Source of the DNA: Bin55 sp965199895
GTDB lineage: Bacteria; Pseudomonadota; Gammaproteobacteria; Pseudomonadales; Azotimanducaceae
Direction of reading: 5' to 3'
Length of the DNA: 64,000 nt
Assembly (NCBI GenBank): GCA_965199895.1
Contig: CBDATJ010000002.1
Location: 62,001-126,000, forward strand
The translations under genes were made by a program, and so were the position numbers. This document shows positions 1 to 9,360 of this stretch, in pieces. Under the pieces are notes generated by a model. It was given only the letters and a program-made list of their open reading frames with translations. It was not told where the DNA came from and searched no databases. The number at the start of each line of letters is the position of its first letter. Within the stretch, counting starts at the first letter, position 1.

Positions 1-783
1 AATAATGTAATTAGGATCGCTGGAAAGTGGTTCTTCTGTTGGATAGGATTCAAACAAATCTTGAACCTTGTCAAACGTAACTTTGTATTTGTTTTGGTAG
101 GAACCAGCTCTGTACAGTAATGTTTCTAGCCAAGATCTTTCAGTCTCAATTTCTAGCAAACTCTCCGCAGAAAACAGCTGTAACTCTTCTTCGCTCAATG
201 AGGCCCAAGCATTGGACTCTTGAAGTACTTGCAAACTTTCCGAATTGTCTTCAACCACACTATCCGAGAGTTCGGACTCTCCAGAGCCGAGTACATCGGT
301 TTGCTGAACCATGTTCGATACTTCATTGTTCGTGTTGTTTGTGGTACTAAAGGAATCAATGACTGTGTCGTCCAAATCACTAGGCTGAGATTGAGCTATC
401 TCGATATTTGATCCAAGTCCAACAGGATCTGGGTCCTCAAATCCACTCAGTAAAGGTGCCCTAGTGGAAGTGATAGCAAACAAAAAAAACAATACGAGAC
501 TACTAAACAGATAGAGTCGTATGGGAGCGACATATTTCGCTCGTTTGTTCTGTCGAAACTGTAACGAAAGCGTACCCGGTTTAAACAATAGAGTAGATAG
601 AGTCGTGAACACACGGGCATCAACATCAAAGAGTTCTTTGAAGAAATCTCCCATAACTTTGAACACAGAACGCTCATAATGAGAGTCTTTTTGACCACAG
701 TTCCAGCAATACATGCCTTGGAGCACTTCACCACAGTTTCCACATTGGTGATCATGGTCTGAAACTTCTACATTTTTTGCCAT
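1..783 (-). CDS. zinc-ribbon membrane protein (DUF3667-like), C-terminus cut by window edge
   Basis: Reading from an ATG at 783 towards base 1 stays open for 261 codons and leaves the window, so the gene is partial. The N-terminus carries two CxxC pairs (C14/C17 and C26/C29), a rubredoxin-like zinc ribbon. A helical stretch follows, then one clear hydrophobic segment at about residues 80–100, and then a long acidic Ser/Glu/Asp-rich region. Ribbon plus short membrane region is the pattern of DUF3667-type proteins, whose function is unknown. Divergent from the hydrolase at 964 with about 180 bases between them. Family assignment is from pattern memory and moderate. Confidence 0.7.
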   Translation of the reverse strand, partial: MAKNVEVSDHDHQCGNCGEVLQGMYCWNCGQKDSHYERSVFKVMGDFFKELFDVDARVFTTLSTLLFKPGTLSLQFRQNKRAKYVAPIRLYLFSSLVLFFLFAITSTRAPLLSGFEDPDPVGLGSNIEIAQSQPSDLDDTVIDSFSTTNNTNNEVSNMVQQTDVLGSGESELSDSVVEDNSESLQVLQESNAWASLSEEELQLFSAESLLEIETERSWLETLLYRAGSYQNKYKVTFDKVQDLFESYPTEEPLSSDPNYII

Positions 784-963
784 TCAAGCTAATATCTGGA
801 GTATCTAAGCGATGGTTTATGAACTCATCAATGGGACACGACTAGTTGAAATAGTTCCCTGCACAGTTTTGCGTTTAGAATGATAAGTACTATGGGACAA
901 CCAATTTGAAGATTCGTTGTCTAAGTACTGAGTGATATACCAACAATATTGAAGGAGCTCAAC

Positions 964-1815
964 ATGTTCACATTGCAATCTAGTCACCACTTCAGTTCTT
1001 GGGTCAGTAAATCGTTCTTTGCTTTAGGAGTCCTGTTGTACACAACTTTCTCCACTGCACAGGTTGAGGAACAAGTCAATGAAGATTTCCCTTGGTTGGA
1101 TACACTGGATCACGGTGACTGGGAATCAAACTACAAGAGCAACAGAGCTGTAGTATGTGCCGGTAAACGGTTGGCAAGACTCCCTTATGGTTTACACTCT
1201 CTGGAACAAGACCAACTCAATACACCTAACGTATTCATAGCCATTCATGGATACAAGATGCGAGGTTACGAGTGGCCGTATCCGTTGACCGTTATCGACA
1301 ACGAAAACACTCACACTCACTTCTATCGTTGGAATTACCATGGTAATAATGAAAAAGCCCGCATAAATTTCTTTAGTCAACTTGATGAATTGATCGAGAT
1401 TCGCAAGGTACCGCTTGAAAAACTAACCATCGTAGCTCACAGCTGTGGGGGAGTCATGATCGCTTCAGGTATGGATAGATTTCCGGAAGATATTGATGTT
1501 GATCTTCACACCGTTGCATCACCACTGAATGGACTTGGACTTTTCACAGTCTGCAAACCACGATTACCCGATGCAGTACCTGAGAACGTAACCTTTACCC
1601 AATGGCGCACAAAGCGAACCCAGGACAGTGTGTATTGGTGGTTCTTGAGAGATCCACAGGTCATCGAAATGGAAAATAGCGAAACTATTCGCCTGCCCCC
1701 AAAAAATCTAGGCATAAGACTCGGACACGTAAGATCATTGAGCTGGGTTGCTGAGCAACTGGTCAAACCTGACGAAGAGCTACCGAACAAAACCAACGTT
1801 ACTCAAGCTGATTAA
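964..1815 (+). CDS. exported alpha/beta hydrolase
   Basis: The start is set at ATG 964 because an AAGGAG box sits at 952–957; an in-frame TTG at 949 would place that box inside the gene. Residues 1 to about 33 form a signal peptide ending in FSTAQ. The nucleophile elbow is VAHSCGG with Ser160, so it reads AHSxG rather than the classical GHSxG. A later TVASP segment and a C-terminal LGHVRS histidine fit a lipase/esterase-like catalytic core. Substrate cannot be read from sequence; a periplasmic or secreted esterase is the inference. Stand-alone gene, convergent with hutI. Confidence 0.7.
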   Translation: MFTLQSSHHFSSWVSKSFFALGVLLYTTFSTAQVEEQVNEDFPWLDTLDHGDWESNYKSNRAVVCAGKRLARLPYGLHSLEQDQLNTPNVFIAIHGYKMRGYEWPYPLTVIDNENTHTHFYRWNYHGNNEKARINFFSQLDELIEIRKVPLEKLTIVAHSCGGVMIASGMDRFPEDIDVDLHTVASPLNGLGLFTVCKPRLPDAVPENVTFTQWRTKRTQDSVYWWFLRDPQVIEMENSETIRLPPKNLGIRLGHVRSLSWVAEQLVKPDEELPNKTNVTQAD

Positions 1816-1856
1816 TTCTTACTATATATGAGCTAAATTCTATTTTTCTACTAATG

Positions 1857-1876
1857 TTATTGGGTTTATCCGATAA
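1857..1876. terminator. weak hairpin between convergent genes
   Basis: TTATTGG and CCGATAA can pair over seven positions (one G·U wobble) around a six-base loop, between the stops of the hydrolase and hutI. No T-run follows on either strand, so terminator activity is only suggested by position. Confidence 0.25.
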
Positions 1877-1910
1877 TCAACTTTAGTATTTGACTTAGAA
1901 GGAATCCCGG

Positions 1911-3143
1911 TTAACTCTCTACCAATTTGCCTTCTATCCAGAGTTGGTTGAGTTGGTTTAAACCAGCCCAGTACATGAGTTCTCGTGGATGCCCTATATC
2001 CCACACCGCAATATCCGCCCGCTTACTGACTTCAAGTGTTCCTCGATCTTCCGCTAATCCCAAGGCTCGTGCTGCATTACGCGTAACACCCGCTAACGTC
2101 TCCTCGAGAGTCAAACCAAACAAACTGGTCGCAAGGTTCATAGTCATCCTTAGTGAGCATATTGGTGAGGTACCAGGATTACAGTCTGAGGCGATAGCTA
2201 TGGGTACTTGCGCTTCACGGAATGCTTCCATAGGAGGCTTTTGCTTTTCTCCTAGTACCAAGAATGGACCAGGCAACAGAACCGCCACACTCCCTGCATC
2301 TGCTAGCGCTTGTACACCTTGTGGGGACGTGTATTCCAAATGATCAGCCGATAACGCATTAAACGCTGCAGCTAATTCCGCTCCACCACATTGTGAGAGT
2401 TGATCAGCATGGAGTTTGATAGGAATTTTCAGACGTTGAGCTTGTTCGAAAAGTTTCGCTACTTCATCGACAGAGAAAGCTATGTTTTCACAGTAAGCAT
2501 CAACAGCATCCGCAAGCTCACGTTCGTGAATAATGGGTAGGACAGAATCGAGCACAAAATCAATGTATTCCCCAGCACGCCCTTGAAATTCTTCTGGAAC
2601 AGTGTGCGCTCCCAAAAACGTCGTCACTAGCTCAGCTTGAGTTTCTTCACCAAGAGCACGCGCGGCTTCAAGCATTGAGATTTCTGTGTCTAGATCGAGT
2701 CCATACCCTGATTTAACTTCGATAGTTGACACACCTTCTGCAACCAAGGTCTCTACTCTGAATTTGGCGCCCTGAACTAAAATCTCTGTGCTGGCCTCAC
2801 GTGTTGCATTAACTGTAGAACGAATCCCACCACCTGCACGAGCAATTTCTTCGTAGGTTACTCCGTTGAGTCGCTGTTCAAACTCACGGGCCCGATTTCC
2901 AGCAAATATCAAGTGTGTGTGACAGTCAATCAGCCCTGGTGTCAACCACCGCCCTTGAACACTCACACTCTGTTGAAAATCGAATGAGGGTAAATCAACT
3001 TGGTTACCAATCCAACATATCTGACCATCTGTAATAGCTATAGCAGCATTATTTTTGATCCCATAGGGTTCTTCTCCATCGACCATGGTTGCTACATTTG
3101 CATCCGTTATTAACAAATCACACTTCAACGAACGATTCCTCAT
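1911..3143 (-). CDS. hutI: imidazolonepropionase
   Basis: Hydrolyses 4-imidazolone-5-propionate to N-formimino-L-glutamate, the third step of histidine degradation, in the cytoplasm. The 410-residue protein is full length for the amidohydrolase-superfamily HutI family. The first metal-binding pair is H75/H77 in DCHTHL, followed by AGNR; further conserved segments are VKSGYGLD, KLHADQ and ASDCNPGT. It starts at ATG 3143 and is transcribed away from hutF-U-H-G with a 124-base shared upstream region, so the two arms are probably co-regulated. No frame damage. Confidence 0.95.
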   Translation of the reverse strand: MRNRSLKCDLLITDANVATMVDGEEPYGIKNNAAIAITDGQICWIGNQVDLPSFDFQQSVSVQGRWLTPGLIDCHTHLIFAGNRAREFEQRLNGVTYEEIARAGGGIRSTVNATREASTEILVQGAKFRVETLVAEGVSTIEVKSGYGLDLDTEISMLEAARALGEETQAELVTTFLGAHTVPEEFQGRAGEYIDFVLDSVLPIIHERELADAVDAYCENIAFSVDEVAKLFEQAQRLKIPIKLHADQLSQCGGAELAAAFNALSADHLEYTSPQGVQALADAGSVAVLLPGPFLVLGEKQKPPMEAFREAQVPIAIASDCNPGTSPICSLRMTMNLATSLFGLTLEETLAGVTRNAARALGLAEDRGTLEVSKRADIAVWDIGHPRELMYWAGLNQLNQLWIEGKLVES

Positions 3144-3212
3144 ACACTACCAGGAATATAGGATATACAACGGCTATAGGCTGAACAGTTGAAACTATGC
3201 GATTAGCTGGTA

Positions 3213-3227
3213 AACAATAAAATTGTT
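3213..3227. promoter_or_regulatory. inverted repeat in the divergent hutI/hutF region
   Basis: AACAAT and ATTGTT are exact inverted 6-base arms separated by AAA. They lie between the divergent hutI and hutF starts, about 40 bases before hutF. Position suggests an operator, but it does not look like the TGTA-type HutC site I know from Pseudomonas, and no hut regulator gene is in the window. Chance occurrence in AT-rich DNA is quite possible. Confidence 0.25.
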
Positions 3228-3267
3228 ATGCTGAAATCATCCTGGAAAATTAGCTTTAGGTCACCGA

Positions 3268-4623
3268 TTGACCACACTCTTTGCAAAGCGAGCACTACTG
3301 ACCAATGGATGGTGCGAAGATGTTCGATTCACTATCGAAGATGGACGCATTGCCGCAATTGAGACTCCCGCCACCTCAATAGTTGACAACCAATCGTTTG
3401 GTATCGTTACTCCAGGAATCCCTAACTCGCACAGCCACCTGTTTCAACGTGCATTGACAGGACATAGCGAGCAACTCACTCCTGTCAGGAAAGACAACTT
3501 CTGGACTTGGCGAGAGCAGATGTATCGGTTAGCTCTTAGGATAACTCCAGCAGAGTTCAAAGCAATCGCTCGTCAAACGTTTTGTGAGATGGTTCTCTCC
3601 GGTTACACCACGGTAGCGGAGTTTCACTATCTCCATCGAGATACTGCAGATGATGGCAAGCTTGGTCCAATGTATGAAGCCCTAGTACAAGCTGCTGATG
3701 AAAGTGGTATAAGACTCTCTTATGTTCCCATTCTCTACGAAAGAGCGGGATTTGAACACAGTAAAACCTCTTTGGAACAACGAAGATTTGAAATACATTT
3801 GGATGAATATATAGAGCATTACAAAGCTTCCAAAGAAAACCATCCCAGGAAGAATTCTGTTGCACTGGGTGCCCATAGCTTGAGAGCGGTGACCCCCAAA
3901 TCTCTAAATTGTCTTGCTGAAATTGTGGCAGAGGACCGCTGCCCAATTCACATACATGTTGCTGAACAAACTGTAGAGGTTGATCAATGCCTCAAACACT
4001 ATGGAGCACGTCCTGTAGAGTGGTTAGCAAAAGAGTTTGAATTGAACGAGCTTTGGTGTTTGGTTCACTCAACTCACATAACCCAAGAAGAAATAGACAC
4101 TGCAGCAATCACTGGTGCAGTGGTGTGTATTTGTCCAAGCACAGAAGCTAATCTAGGAGACGGAATATTCCCTCTTCAGCAGTGGTTCAAACAAGGTGGT
4201 CGTATCGCTATCGGCTCAGATAGCCAAGTGACCATCAATCCCTTTGAAGAACTTCGATGGCTCGAATATGGACAACGATTAAGCAAACGTTCTCGCAATA
4301 TAGCTACCGGTAAACACGAACACGTGGGTCAAAACTTGTTCAATGAAGTTCTCGAAGGTGGTAGTCTTTGTTGTGGAATCAAACCTAGTAGACTACAACC
4401 CGGTGGACCTGCTGATCTACTGGTACTAGACGATGAAGATCCTTCCCTGGCAGGACATAACACTGATACATTGATGGATGCTATGATTTTCTCCCCCAGT
4501 ATACGTCTACCAATTTCTGATGTTATGGTGAATGGAGAATGGCAGGTGATTGATCGGCAGCACGTTATCGGTGAGGAAGCGAGTCAGGAATTTGGACAGG
4601 TATTGAAAAAGTTATGGAGTTAG
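3268..4623 (+). CDS. hutF: formimidoylglutamate deiminase
   Basis: Converts N-formimino-L-glutamate to N-formyl-L-glutamate plus ammonia. This commits the pathway to the HutG deformylase branch rather than a formiminoglutamase. The 451-residue amidohydrolase has its metal pair at H55/H57 (NSHSHLFQRALTG), then AEFHYLH, HIHVAEQ and AIGSDSQV with the metal-binding Asp. The start is TTG 3268 with AGG about eight bases upstream; no ATG lies closer to the conserved N-terminus. First gene of the hutF-U-H-G run, followed by a 68-base gap before hutU. Confidence 0.93.
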   Translation: MTTLFAKRALLTNGWCEDVRFTIEDGRIAAIETPATSIVDNQSFGIVTPGIPNSHSHLFQRALTGHSEQLTPVRKDNFWTWREQMYRLALRITPAEFKAIARQTFCEMVLSGYTTVAEFHYLHRDTADDGKLGPMYEALVQAADESGIRLSYVPILYERAGFEHSKTSLEQRRFEIHLDEYIEHYKASKENHPRKNSVALGAHSLRAVTPKSLNCLAEIVAEDRCPIHIHVAEQTVEVDQCLKHYGARPVEWLAKEFELNELWCLVHSTHITQEEIDTAAITGAVVCICPSTEANLGDGIFPLQQWFKQGGRIAIGSDSQVTINPFEELRWLEYGQRLSKRSRNIATGKHEHVGQNLFNEVLEGGSLCCGIKPSRLQPGGPADLLVLDDEDPSLAGHNTDTLMDAMIFSPSIRLPISDVMVNGEWQVIDRQHVIGEEASQEFGQVLKKLWS

Positions 4624-4691
4624 TTCACACAAGCACCTGCAACTCTTCACTCTACAAAATAATCTAAGTGAGTAATGGATTTAGGATCTCT

Positions 4692-6356
4692 ATGACCAAC
4701 ATGCCCTCTAGAACGATTCAAGCACCCACGGGCAATACTCTGCGAGCCAAAAACTGGTTGACCGAAGCGCCTTTGCGTTTATTGATGAACAACCTCAATC
4801 CTGAAGTTGCAGAAAAACCTGATGAATTGGTCGTCTATGGGGGTATTGGCAAAGCAGCTAGAAATTGGGAATGCTTCGATGCAATTGTTGAACATTTGGA
4901 GGATCTAGAACACGATGAAACTCTATTGATTCAATCTGGCAAGCCAGTTGGAGTCCTAAAGACTCATTCCGATGCTCCAAGAGTTCTGATTGCTAACTCC
5001 AACCTAGTACCCGCATGGGCTAACTGGGAACACTTTCGAGAATTAGATCGCAAAGGTCTGATGATGTTTGGACAGATGACTGCCGGTTCCTGGATTTATA
5101 TCGGTAGCCAAGGTATCGTCCAAGGTACCTATGAAACTTTCGTTGAAATGGGTCGCCAGCACTATGGAGGTGACCTACACGGTAAATGGATTCTGACCGC
5201 GGGGCTGGGTGGTATGGGTGGAGCTCAGCCTCTAGCTGCAACAATGGCTGGTGCTTCACTACTCGCAATCGAGTGTCAATCAGATCGAATTGATAAACGA
5301 CTTGCAACCGGTTACTTGGATCACCGAGCCGAAACACTGCAAGAAGCCATGAAGATCATGGAAACTTCAGTGAACCTCAAAGATCCAGTGTCTGTTGGGT
5401 TACATGGTAATGCGGCTGAAATACTTCCCGAAATGTTCCGTTTGGGTATACGACCTGATGCAGTCACTGATCAAACTTCCGCACACGATCCCGCAAATGG
5501 TTACTTGCCTCTCGACTGGACGGTAGATAAATGGTTGGAAATGCGTAGATCAAACCCTGATTGGGTTGCAAGGGAAGCATCTAAGGCTATGGCTGTTCAT
5601 GTTCAAGCTATGTTGGATTTCCACAAGGCAGGTATTCCAACGTTTGATTACGGTAACAATATCAGACAAGTTGCGCATGGTCAAGGTGTGACAAATGCGT
5701 TTGACTTTCCTGGATTTGTTCCTGCTTATGTTCGTCCCCTATTCTGTCGAGGAATTGGTCCATTTCGGTGGGTGGCACTTTCAGGAGATCCCGAAGACAT
5801 TTACAAGACTGATGAGAAAGTCAAAGAACTATACCCTGATGATGTACATCTTCATACGTGGCTTGATGCAGCGCGGGAAAAGATTCAGTTCCAAGGGCTG
5901 CCTGCTCGAATATGCTGGGTTGGCTTGGGTCAGAGAGACAAATTAGGTTTAGCGTTTAATCAAATGGTAAGAACGGGTGAATTAAGTGCTCCTGTGGCTA
6001 TTGGTAGAGATCACCTTGATAGTGGATCTGTTGCAAGCCCAAACCGAGAAACAGAGTCGATGCTAGATGGTTCAGACGCTGTTTCAGACTGGCCATTACT
6101 TAATGCGCTAGTAAACGTAGCCAGTGGAGCTACCTGGGTTGCAATTCATCATGGCGGGGGAGTCGGCATGGGATATGCTCAACACGCAGGACTCGTAATA
6201 GTTTGTGATGGGTCGAAAGATGCGGATCGTCGTATAGCTAGAGTGTTGTGGAATGATCCAGCTACCGGTGTAATGAGACATGTAGATGCTGGGTATGAGA
6301 GTGCGAGCGATTGCGCTCAAGAAAACGCACTACACATCCCTATGAAGCATCACTAG
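4692..6356 (+). CDS. hutU: urocanate hydratase
   Basis: NAD-dependent hydration of urocanate to imidazolonepropionate, step two of histidine degradation. Conserved blocks run throughout: LMNNLNPEVAE, VVYGGIGKAARNWE, TAGLGGMGGAQPLA, DQTSAHDP and HHGGGVGMGYAQHAG. The start at ATG 4692 (AGGAT about five bases upstream) gives 554 residues, the normal family size. An in-frame GTG at 4668 would add eight residues unlike the family. It is followed after 18 bases by hutH in the same direction. Confidence 0.95.
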   Translation: MTNMPSRTIQAPTGNTLRAKNWLTEAPLRLLMNNLNPEVAEKPDELVVYGGIGKAARNWECFDAIVEHLEDLEHDETLLIQSGKPVGVLKTHSDAPRVLIANSNLVPAWANWEHFRELDRKGLMMFGQMTAGSWIYIGSQGIVQGTYETFVEMGRQHYGGDLHGKWILTAGLGGMGGAQPLAATMAGASLLAIECQSDRIDKRLATGYLDHRAETLQEAMKIMETSVNLKDPVSVGLHGNAAEILPEMFRLGIRPDAVTDQTSAHDPANGYLPLDWTVDKWLEMRRSNPDWVAREASKAMAVHVQAMLDFHKAGIPTFDYGNNIRQVAHGQGVTNAFDFPGFVPAYVRPLFCRGIGPFRWVALSGDPEDIYKTDEKVKELYPDDVHLHTWLDAAREKIQFQGLPARICWVGLGQRDKLGLAFNQMVRTGELSAPVAIGRDHLDSGSVASPNRETESMLDGSDAVSDWPLLNALVNVASGATWVAIHHGGGVGMGYAQHAGLVIVCDGSKDADRRIARVLWNDPATGVMRHVDAGYESASDCAQENALHIPMKHH

Positions 6357-6374
6357 TACGTTGCAAGAGAGCAT

Positions 6375-7904
6375 ATGAAACTAGTCATTGACAATCAATC
6401 AATCTCGCTCTCGGAATTACGACAAATCTGGGAAGGTTCTACAGTGGTGGAACTGGGCATGAATGCTCGAGATGCAATGTCTCGTTCCAAAAAAACTATT
6501 AACCAATTCTTAGCGAGTGGTCGTACGGTTTATGGTGTTAACACAGGTTTTGGAAAACTTGCATCAGTAAGCATAGATTCCAAAAAACTCCAACAACTAC
6601 AAAGCAATCTGCTTAGTTCACATCGAGTGGGGGTGGGTCAACCTCTCGCAGAATCAATTGTTCGATTGACTCTGGCACTCAAGGTAATTTCACTTGCGAG
6701 GGGGTATTCGGGAGTTCGACCAGCACTGGCTGAGACCCTTGGTACATTGCTCAACAATAATATTTTGCCCATTGTTCCCTCTCAAGGTTCGGTCGGAGCT
6801 TCAGGTGATTTAGCACCTTTAGCTCATATTGCGTGCGCTCTAGTGGGTGAAGGAGATGTAAACCTCAATGGTCAAGTTGCTTCAGCCACCGACGCTCTAA
6901 AGTCCATCAATCTAGAACCCATGCAATTAGACCCCAAAGAAGGTCTCGCTCTACTAAATGGGACACAAATTTCGACTGCGCTTGCCCTAAGTGCTCTCTT
7001 TCGTTTTGAACATACCCTTTCTGCTTCACTAATCTCCGGAGCTATGTCAACTGATGCTATTCGAGGGAGCGATGGCCCGTTCGATGCACGGATTCACCGG
7101 GCAAGAGGACATCGTGGTCAACAAGAGATTGGTACAGCTTTGTGCATGTTGATGCAAGGAAGCAAGATCAGATCATCACATGTTGACTGTGCACAGGTGC
7201 AAGATCCCTATTCCATTCGATGTCAACCACAAGTTGTTGGAGCATGTCTAGATGCTCTTTATCACGCGAGCGAAGTTCTAGAAGTTGAAGCGAATGCAGT
7301 CACAGACAACCCTCTGATCTTTCCAGAAAATTTAGAAGTGATTTCTGGTGGAAACTTTCATGCTGAACCTGTGGCACTAGTGTCAGACTACATGGCATTA
7401 GCCATAGCTGAAATTGGTGCACTCTCTGAACGTCGAACCGCACTATTGATCGACTCAAATCTGAGTCGGTTGCCAGCATTTTTAGTAGAAGATAGTGGAA
7501 TAAATTCTGGCTTCATGATGGCACAAATCACAGCAGCAGCACTCGCATCAGAAAACAAATCACTAGCCCATCCATCCAGCATCGACAGCATTCCTACCTC
7601 TGCAAATCAAGAAGATCATGTCAGTATGGCGACTCACGCAGCTAGAAGACTCCATGACATAGTAGACAACGTGAATCGAATTATTGCGATTGAATTGCTT
7701 GCGTCCGGACAAGGTATTGAATTCCACAGACCGTTGAAATCTTCTCCCCTTCTTGAAGATGCTCTGTATCAAATACGAACAATCTCCCCATCCTATGTAG
7801 AAGATCGGTCACTTGCGGAAGATATCGAATTGTTAGCAGAATTGATTAATGATGGAAATTTCTACCCAGATGTGGTAAGCTTCCTTCCTAGTTTTCAATC
7901 ATGA
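6375..7904 (+). CDS. hutH: histidine ammonia-lyase
   Basis: Deaminates L-histidine to trans-urocanate, the first step of the pathway. The 509-residue protein has the Ala-Ser-Gly triad A142-S143-G144 inside GSVGASGDLAPLAH. In this family the triad cyclises to the MIO electrophile. YGVNTGFG near the N-terminus, QDPYSIRC and the SANQEDHVSM block near residue 410 are the other family signatures. Its stop overlaps the hutG start by four bases (ATGA), indicating translational coupling. Confidence 0.96.
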   Translation: MKLVIDNQSISLSELRQIWEGSTVVELGMNARDAMSRSKKTINQFLASGRTVYGVNTGFGKLASVSIDSKKLQQLQSNLLSSHRVGVGQPLAESIVRLTLALKVISLARGYSGVRPALAETLGTLLNNNILPIVPSQGSVGASGDLAPLAHIACALVGEGDVNLNGQVASATDALKSINLEPMQLDPKEGLALLNGTQISTALALSALFRFEHTLSASLISGAMSTDAIRGSDGPFDARIHRARGHRGQQEIGTALCMLMQGSKIRSSHVDCAQVQDPYSIRCQPQVVGACLDALYHASEVLEVEANAVTDNPLIFPENLEVISGGNFHAEPVALVSDYMALAIAEIGALSERRTALLIDSNLSRLPAFLVEDSGINSGFMMAQITAAALASENKSLAHPSSIDSIPTSANQEDHVSMATHAARRLHDIVDNVNRIIAIELLASGQGIEFHRPLKSSPLLEDALYQIRTISPSYVEDRSLAEDIELLAELINDGNFYPDVVSFLPSFQS

Positions 7905-8698
7905 GTGACATTTTTTCATTCACTGAAGGAAATTTACCTCTTTTAGTGAGTATTCCTCACGATGGTAGACTGTTAGCTCCTGGAATGGCAGAACGCATGA
8001 CTGTCAATGCTCTAAGTCTCCCGGATACTGATTGGCATGTGATTAGGCTGTATGAATTTGTCAGTGACTTGGGCGCAAGCGTCGTTTCAGCAAACTACTC
8101 AAGGTACGTTGTTGATCTTAATCGAGGAATCTCACAGGAATCTTTGTATGAAGGCTATACCACCTCAGACGTGTGTCCGATCACAACCTTTGGTGGTGGT
8201 GAGATCTACAAACAAGGACTAGTTCTCACTGAATCTGAGCGAACAGACAGAATCCAAACCTATTGGCAACCATACCATTCAAAAATTAACCTAGAACTCA
8301 ATAGGCTAAAGGCTCAATATGGATACGCCCTACTCTGGGACGCACATTCAATCTTGTCGAAAATGCCTACGTTATTTGACGGTACTTTACCAGATTTCAA
8401 CCTAGGTACTGATGATGGCAGGAGTTGTGATCCAGAAATACAAGAAATAGTTTACCAATGTGCTAAACGTTCCGGCTATAGTTCAATACTGAATGGGAGG
8501 TTTAAGGGGGGCTTTATCACTCGACACTTTGGCGAGCCAGAGAATGGGGTACATTCCATTCAATTGGAATTATCGCAGTGCACCTACATGGATGAAAAGT
8601 CTGGTGAGTATCAACCCGAACTAGCTGAACTAACAGCACAGGCCATTGCAGAGCTGATCAAGTCGTTTCTTAGCGCTGTATGTACAAATAATCCGTGA
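7901..8698 (+). CDS. hutG: N-formylglutamate deformylase
   Basis: Hydrolyses N-formyl-L-glutamate to glutamate and formate, the last step after HutF. The 265-residue zinc hydrolase of the FGase family shows SIPHDGR, YVVDLNRG, WDAHSI and the C-terminal QLELSQCTYMDE block. It is coupled to hutH by an ATGA overlap and is the last gene of the operon. No convincing hairpin with T-run follows it. HutF plus this gene shows the organism uses the Pseudomonas-type five-enzyme route. Confidence 0.93.
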   Translation: MSDIFSFTEGNLPLLVSIPHDGRLLAPGMAERMTVNALSLPDTDWHVIRLYEFVSDLGASVVSANYSRYVVDLNRGISQESLYEGYTTSDVCPITTFGGGEIYKQGLVLTESERTDRIQTYWQPYHSKINLELNRLKAQYGYALLWDAHSILSKMPTLFDGTLPDFNLGTDDGRSCDPEIQEIVYQCAKRSGYSSILNGRFKGGFITRHFGEPENGVHSIQLELSQCTYMDEKSGEYQPELAELTAQAIAELIKSFLSAVCTNNP

Positions 8699-9360
8699 AA
8701 CCCTGTCTTTTACGCTCCTTTTTGAATTGTGTTTGCGGGAGAATATCGATTTCCTCTTGACCGAGAGCACCTCTCTACCGCGTTACCATTTGTTATGTTG
8801 AAATCAATCTGATTTAGATACATTAGCCTAAAGGATTCCGGAAATCTATTGGATGAGCAGCGACCAAAATGCTAGTGTGAGTACAAGATTTCGTCTTTCT
8901 CATGACTCACTACAAAGGATGAGTCAAATTCTAATTTCATCTAGGTTACGCCTAAAGTTCGAGATAACTTTGTAGAAACAGTTATGGATTTATGAAATCC
9001 CTACCTTTCGTTCAATTCATTAACCAGATTGCTTAATCTTTCCTACACAAGACTCAAGTAGACTAGCAAAATTTCTACTGATTCGCTGTCCCTGTAGACA
9101 GAAGACCCTAACAGGGTCGATGCAGTGAACAACTAAGCAAGCATGCTTCAGTAACTTGATTGGCTTGTACGGCCAATGTCGAACAAACCCAAAAAGCACA
9201 TGTCATCTAGACCCTCCAGGCTGTCTAATTTACAGCATGGTGACCGAGTGTCCTGTTGGAGATTAGCTGCTACACCATTACTGCAGTTCCCCAGTACCCC
9301 CCACTGTAATCTTTGGTATACAGAAAAGGGAAACCAGTGAGAGGCACTAGAGAGCAACCG
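8699..9360. other. gene-free interval between hutG and the TldD/PmbA array
   Basis: About 660 bases with no open frame that looks coding and no relic I could match to neighbours. It contains a perfect six-base inverted repeat, GACCCT-AAC-AGGGTC at 9104–9118, but without a T-run. It is the downstream side of both flanking operons, so promoters are not expected. Confidence 0.6.

Noticed and set aside
9104..9118. Perfect inverted repeat GACCCT-AAC-AGGGTC as a terminator
   Set aside because: Stem of only six bases, loop of three, no T-run on either strand and about 400 bases from the hutG stop.
9148..9357. Small open frame of 69 codons just downstream of the PmbA-like gene, minus strand
   Set aside because: No ribosome site, composition unlike neighbours and no family motif.
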